A DNA stretch of 64,000 nt. Origin: Streptomyces sp. TRM68416 (GTDB taxonomy: Bacteria; Actinomycetota; Actinomycetes; Streptomycetales; Streptomycetaceae). Shown here in pieces: positions 60,903-64,000 of the stretch. Numbering within the stretch: the stretch's first letter is position 1; each line of letters begins with the position of its first letter. Position numbers and translations under genes: made by a program. The notes beneath the pieces are model-generated. The model was not told the DNA's origin. It searched no databases and was given only the letters and a program-made list of their open reading frames with translations. The stretch spans positions 107,608 through 171,607 of the forward strand of contig NZ_JACVWU010000021.1 in assembly GCF_014596915.1 (NCBI RefSeq), given 5' to 3'.

Positions 60903-62078
60903 CTACGCCAACAACCCCCGCAACGGAAACACCGCCCGCCGAGCCGCCAACACCGCCTGATCCAACCGATCCGCAGGGTCGTACCCCGCCTCCCAGTCCC
61001 CCCACCCCACAGGCCACCGCCCATCAGTCATCCGCACCGGCGCCAACTGCCGAGTACGCGCGAAGACCTCCTGCCGCCACCCATCAGGAATCCCCGTCTC
61101 AGGCGCAATCTCCCGCCCCGCGGCAATCCCCACCAGATGCGTCCACGACCGCGGCACGACCTCCACCACCGCGTACCCCCCACCCCCGAGCGCCACCCAC
61201 CGCCCATCCGCATACTCATGCGCCAACGCATGACACGCCACCTGCACAGCCCGCTGCGCATCCAACGACACCGCAAGATGCGCCAACGGATCCTCGAAGT
61301 GCGTATCGGCCCCGTGCTGCGTCACCAACACCTGCGGCCGAAAATCAGCGATCAACTCCGGCACCACGGCGTGGAACGCCCGCACCCACCCCGCATCCCC
61401 GGTCCCCGCCGGCAACGCCACATTCACGGCCGACCCCTCCGCGGCCCCCTCCGCCCCCGTCTCCTCCGGCCACCCGGTCTGCGGAAACAACGTCCGAGGA
61501 TGCTCGTGCAGCGAAATCGTCAGAACCCGCGGATCCTCCCAGAACGCCGCCTGCACCCCGTCCCCGTGGTGCACATCCACATCGATGTACGCGACCCGCT
61601 CGGCCCCCAGCTCCAACAACCGCGCAATCGCCAACGAGGCGTCGTTGTAGATGCAGAACCCCGACGCGGTCCCCGGCATCGCATGATGCAGCCCACCCGC
61701 GAAGTTCACCGCATGCAGCGCCTCCCCCCGCCACACGGCCTCCGCCGCCCCCACCGACTGCCCGGCGATCAGCGCCGACACCTCATGCATCCCGGCGAAG
61801 GCCGGATCGTCCATCGTCCCGATCCCGTACGACCCGTCCGCCGCCCCGGGATCCAGCGACGCCGCCTTCACGGCCTCGATGTAGTCCTGCCGGTGGACGA
61901 GCCGCAGCGTCGACTCCCCCGCCGGCTTCGCCGCGACGACCTCGATGTCCCGATCGAGCCCGAAGGCGTCCACCAGGCTCCGGGTCAGGGCAAGCCGAAC
62001 CGGATCCATCGGATGCCCGGGCCCGAAGTCATAGCCCGTTACTGCCTCGTCCCACATCAACTGTGCGCGGCCGCTCAT
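60903..62078 (-). CDS. acuC: AcuC-type acetoin-utilisation/histone-deacetylase-family protein
   Basis: A 391-residue zinc-dependent deacetylase of the AcuC class. The catalytic region reads FAGGLHHAMPGTASGFCIYNDASLAI, with the His pair near residue 145, and VAYIDVDVHHGDGVQAAF, whose Asp and His bind zinc; LVTQHGADTHFEDPLAHL supplies the second Asp. It probably removes acetyl groups from proteins such as acetyl-CoA synthetase. ATG 62078 overlaps the end of the MFS gene by 50 bp. Confidence 0.9.
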   Translation of the reverse strand: MSGRAQLMWDEAVTGYDFGPGHPMDPVRLALTRSLVDAFGLDRDIEVVAAKPAGESTLRLVHRQDYIEAVKAASLDPGAADGSYGIGTMDDPAFAGMHEVSALIAGQSVGAAEAVWRGEALHAVNFAGGLHHAMPGTASGFCIYNDASLAIARLLELGAERVAYIDVDVHHGDGVQAAFWEDPRVLTISLHEHPRTLFPQTGWPEETGAEGAAEGSAVNVALPAGTGDAGWVRAFHAVVPELIADFRPQVLVTQHGADTHFEDPLAHLAVSLDAQRAVQVACHALAHEYADGRWVALGGGGYAVVEVVPRSWTHLVGIAAGREIAPETGIPDGWRQEVFARTRQLAPVRMTDGRWPVGWGDWEAGYDPADRLDQAVLAARRAVFPLRGLLA

Positions 62079-63249
62079 GCCCGTCACCGTATCGGTCCGG
62101 TTGAGCGGCGAACGAGCGGGCATACACCAGCGTCACCAGGACCAACACCATCGGCACCAGCATCGCCCCGCGATAACTCCACGCATCCCCCAAGGCCCCC
62201 ACCAACGGCGAACCGACCAAAAACCCCACATAGTTGAAGACATTGAGCCGCGCCACGGCCGCATCCGACGCCCCCGGGAACAACCGCCCCGCCGCCGCGA
62301 AGGTCTGCGGCACCAGCACACACAACCCCAGCCCCAGCAGGGTGAACCCGAGCATCCCGACCCACGCCCCGGGCGCCCCGGCCACCACCGCGAACCCCAC
62401 CGCCGCGACCACGGCCCCACCCCGTACGACAGCCACGGCCCCGAACCGCCGCACCCCGAGGTCCCCCAGAGCCCGCCCGAGCAGCGTGGTGACCATGTAG
62501 ACGTTGTACGGCACCGTAGCCAACTGCTCGCTGCTCCCCAGCACGTCCTGCAGATACTTCGCGCTCCAGTTGGAGACGGTCGAGTCCCCGATGTACGCGA
62601 AGGTCATCACCAGACACAGCGGCAACAGCACCTTGAACCCGACGGCCCCCGCCCGAGCCTCGGCCTCCACCACCGCCTTCGCGGCCACCGGCTCCCCGTC
62701 GACGTACCACCGACTCCCCACCAGTGCGGCCGGCAACAGCACCACGACCACCGGCAGATACGCCACGAACAGCGCCAGATCCCAGTGCGCCCCCACCCAG
62801 GCCAGCGACGCCCCCATGATCCCGCCCAGGCTGTACGCGGCATGGAAACTGAGCATGATGCTGCGCCCGTACGCCCGCTGCAGACTCACCCCGAGCATGT
62901 TCATGGAGGCGTCCAGCGCCCCCACCGCCAGCCCGAACGCCCCGAGCGCGATCCCCAGCTCGACCATCCGGTCCCCGGCCCCGACCCCGAGCAGCGCCAG
63001 GAGCACCACGGGCTGGGACCACCGCAGCACCCTGCTGGCAGGAACCTTCCTCACCAGTTTCCCGGTGGCGACGCTCCCGACCCCGGCCAGGATCGGTACG
63101 GCGGCCAGGAAGACCGGCAGCAGCGCGTCCGACACCCCGTACCGGTCCTGGATGGCCGGTATTCGGGTCACCAGCAGAGCAAACGCGACGCCCTGAGCGA
63201 AGAAGCTGAACGCCAGCGAGGCCCTGCCGCGCCGCAGCACATCAGTCAT
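62029..63249 (-). CDS. MFS transporter
   Basis: A 406-residue membrane protein with about twelve hydrophobic segments, for example SLAFSFFAQGVAFALLV at the start and LNVFNYVGFLVGSPLVGAL near the end. KLVRKVPASRVLRWSQ lies in the cytoplasmic loop between segments 2 and 3. It resembles fucose-permease/YbjJ-type transporters in the ALDASMNMLGVSLQRAYGRSIMLSFHAAYSLGG stretch. I chose ATG 63249 (MTDVLRRGR). The last 50 bp overlap acuC. Substrate unknown. Confidence 0.87.
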   Translation of the reverse strand: MTDVLRRGRASLAFSFFAQGVAFALLVTRIPAIQDRYGVSDALLPVFLAAVPILAGVGSVATGKLVRKVPASRVLRWSQPVVLLALLGVGAGDRMVELGIALGAFGLAVGALDASMNMLGVSLQRAYGRSIMLSFHAAYSLGGIMGASLAWVGAHWDLALFVAYLPVVVVLLPAALVGSRWYVDGEPVAAKAVVEAEARAGAVGFKVLLPLCLVMTFAYIGDSTVSNWSAKYLQDVLGSSEQLATVPYNVYMVTTLLGRALGDLGVRRFGAVAVVRGGAVVAAVGFAVVAGAPGAWVGMLGFTLLGLGLCVLVPQTFAAAGRLFPGASDAAVARLNVFNYVGFLVGSPLVGALGDAWSYRGAMLVPMVLVLVTLVYARSFAAQPDRYGDGHERPRTVDVGRGSNGL

Positions 63250-63332
63250 GGCGGCGAGCGTAAGGCCCCGGCGTACCCGTGGGTAGATCAAGCCAAAGAT
63301 GAATTTCCCTCAGCTTCACTCCGACCGCTGCC

Positions 63333-63977
63333 TCACAGCAGCAGATCGGCCAACTCCCCCATGTCGGCGAAGAGTCGGGTGGCCTGGGAGAGCTTCGCGG
63401 CGGGTGTCATGGCGGTGAACCCGTAGACGTCCATCCCCGCGGCCACGGCCGCCTGAACGCCCAGCGGACTGTCCTCGATCACCACACACCGCGCGGGCTC
63501 GACCCCCATCCGCTCTGCCGCGTACAGGAAGAGATCCGGTGCCGGCTTGCCCCGCCCCACATCCTGCGAGCTGAAGATCCGCGCGTCGTCGAACCACCGG
63601 TCCAGCCCGGTCGTCCGATGCCCGACCCGAATACGCTCATGGCTCCCGGACGAGGCCACGCAGTACGGCACCTCGTCCGCGGCCAGCTTCTCCAGCACCC
63701 CACCGGCCCCCGCGACCGGCTTCAACTCCCGCTCGAAGGCCGCGAACACCCGCCCGTGGAAGACGTCGTCGAACTCCTCGGGAAGCCGCTCCCCCGTGCG
63801 CTCCAGGACCAGCTCATGGATCCGGTGCATGGCGGACCCCATGTAGTCCCGAATGGACTCCTCGTACGAGGTCGGGTGCCCGAGCTCGGTCAGATAGGCG
63901 GCCAGGAGCCGGTTGGAAATCGGCTCACTGTCGACGAGGACACCGTCGTTGTCAAAGATAACCAGGTCGTAGCGCAT
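63333..63977 (-). CDS. HAD-superfamily hydrolase (beta-phosphoglucomutase-like)
   Basis: A 214-residue HAD phosphatase of subfamily IA. Motif I is YDLVIFDNDGVLVDSEP at the N-terminus (Asp9 nucleophile, Asp11 acid/base), motif II YCVASSGSHERIRVGH near 105, and motif III GRGKPAPDLFLYAAERMG with VIEDSPLGVQAAVAAGMDVYGF. The cap follows motif I. It is complete within the window; the start ATG is at 63977. Confidence 0.9.
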   Translation of the reverse strand: MRYDLVIFDNDGVLVDSEPISNRLLAAYLTELGHPTSYEESIRDYMGSAMHRIHELVLERTGERLPEEFDDVFHGRVFAAFERELKPVAGAGGVLEKLAADEVPYCVASSGSHERIRVGHRTTGLDRWFDDARIFSSQDVGRGKPAPDLFLYAAERMGVEPARCVVIEDSPLGVQAAVAAGMDVYGFTAMTPAAKLSQATRLFADMGELADLLL

Positions 63978-64000
63978 ACCTAGACCCTAGATGACCCCTG

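Overview
The window is high-GC actinomycete DNA, almost certainly a Streptomyces chromosome. The G+C is very high, GTG/TTG starts are common, genes are coupled by ATGA/GTGA overlaps, and the right part carries Streptomyces developmental and redox genes (bldN, rsbN, rex-hemACD) in an order I recall from S. coelicolor. No database search was possible; all names rest on motifs and family knowledge.

Bases 1 to about 36,700 hold a non-ribosomal peptide (NRPS) gene cluster, cut by the left edge. Its core is a seven-gene, tightly coupled plus-strand operon (1943-18849): a stand-alone condensation protein, a T-Cy-A-T-Cy-A-T synthetase, a docking-Cy-A-MT-T-TE synthetase, a saccharopine-dehydrogenase-like protein, a thiazolinyl imide reductase, a type II thioesterase and an O-methyltransferase. 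With a salicylate-type AMP ligase and a phosphopantetheinyl transferase (29109-31541), this forms a pyochelin/yersiniabactin/coelibactin-like line that should load an aryl acid and make three cysteine-derived five-membered rings. Around it lie parts a simple siderophore line does not need: a divergent MbtH-adenylation fusion at the left edge, a fatty-acyl-AMP-ligase-like protein with its own acyl carrier protein, an FAD oxygenase, an alpha/beta hydrolase, a BBE-type oxidase, a second methyltransferase, a VOC protein, two paralogous P450s and a DrrAB-type exporter. An AfsR/SARP-type regulator (34326-36698) closes the cluster. No salicylate synthase and no metal-siderophore importer were seen in the window.

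A gene-free, A+T-richer stretch (36699-37225) marks the change to conserved chromosome: a DUF2637 membrane protein, lysS (class I), argS, and a WhiJ-like trio (HATPase, XRE regulator, DUF397) in which the XRE gene is split by an in-frame TGA. Then come a DUF805 protein, a PLP aminotransferase, the haem genes hemB and rex-hemA-hemC-hemD with a Rex operator, a glutaredoxin-like protein, a HAD phosphatase, the developmental sigma factor BldN with its anti-sigma factor RsbN, a phospholipid acyltransferase, an epimerase, a 32-residue basic protein, the small DNA-binding protein BdtA, a hypothetical phosphatase-like protein, an AcuC-type deacetylase, an MFS transporter and a HAD hydrolase.

The most notable points are the combination of three carboxylate/amino-acid activating systems around a tri-cysteine Cy assembly line, 11-bp-spaced heptamer repeats in four intergenic regions of the cluster that could be operators of the cluster regulator, a dispersed palindromic repeat with one copy inside hemA, and the nonsense codon in the XRE regulator.
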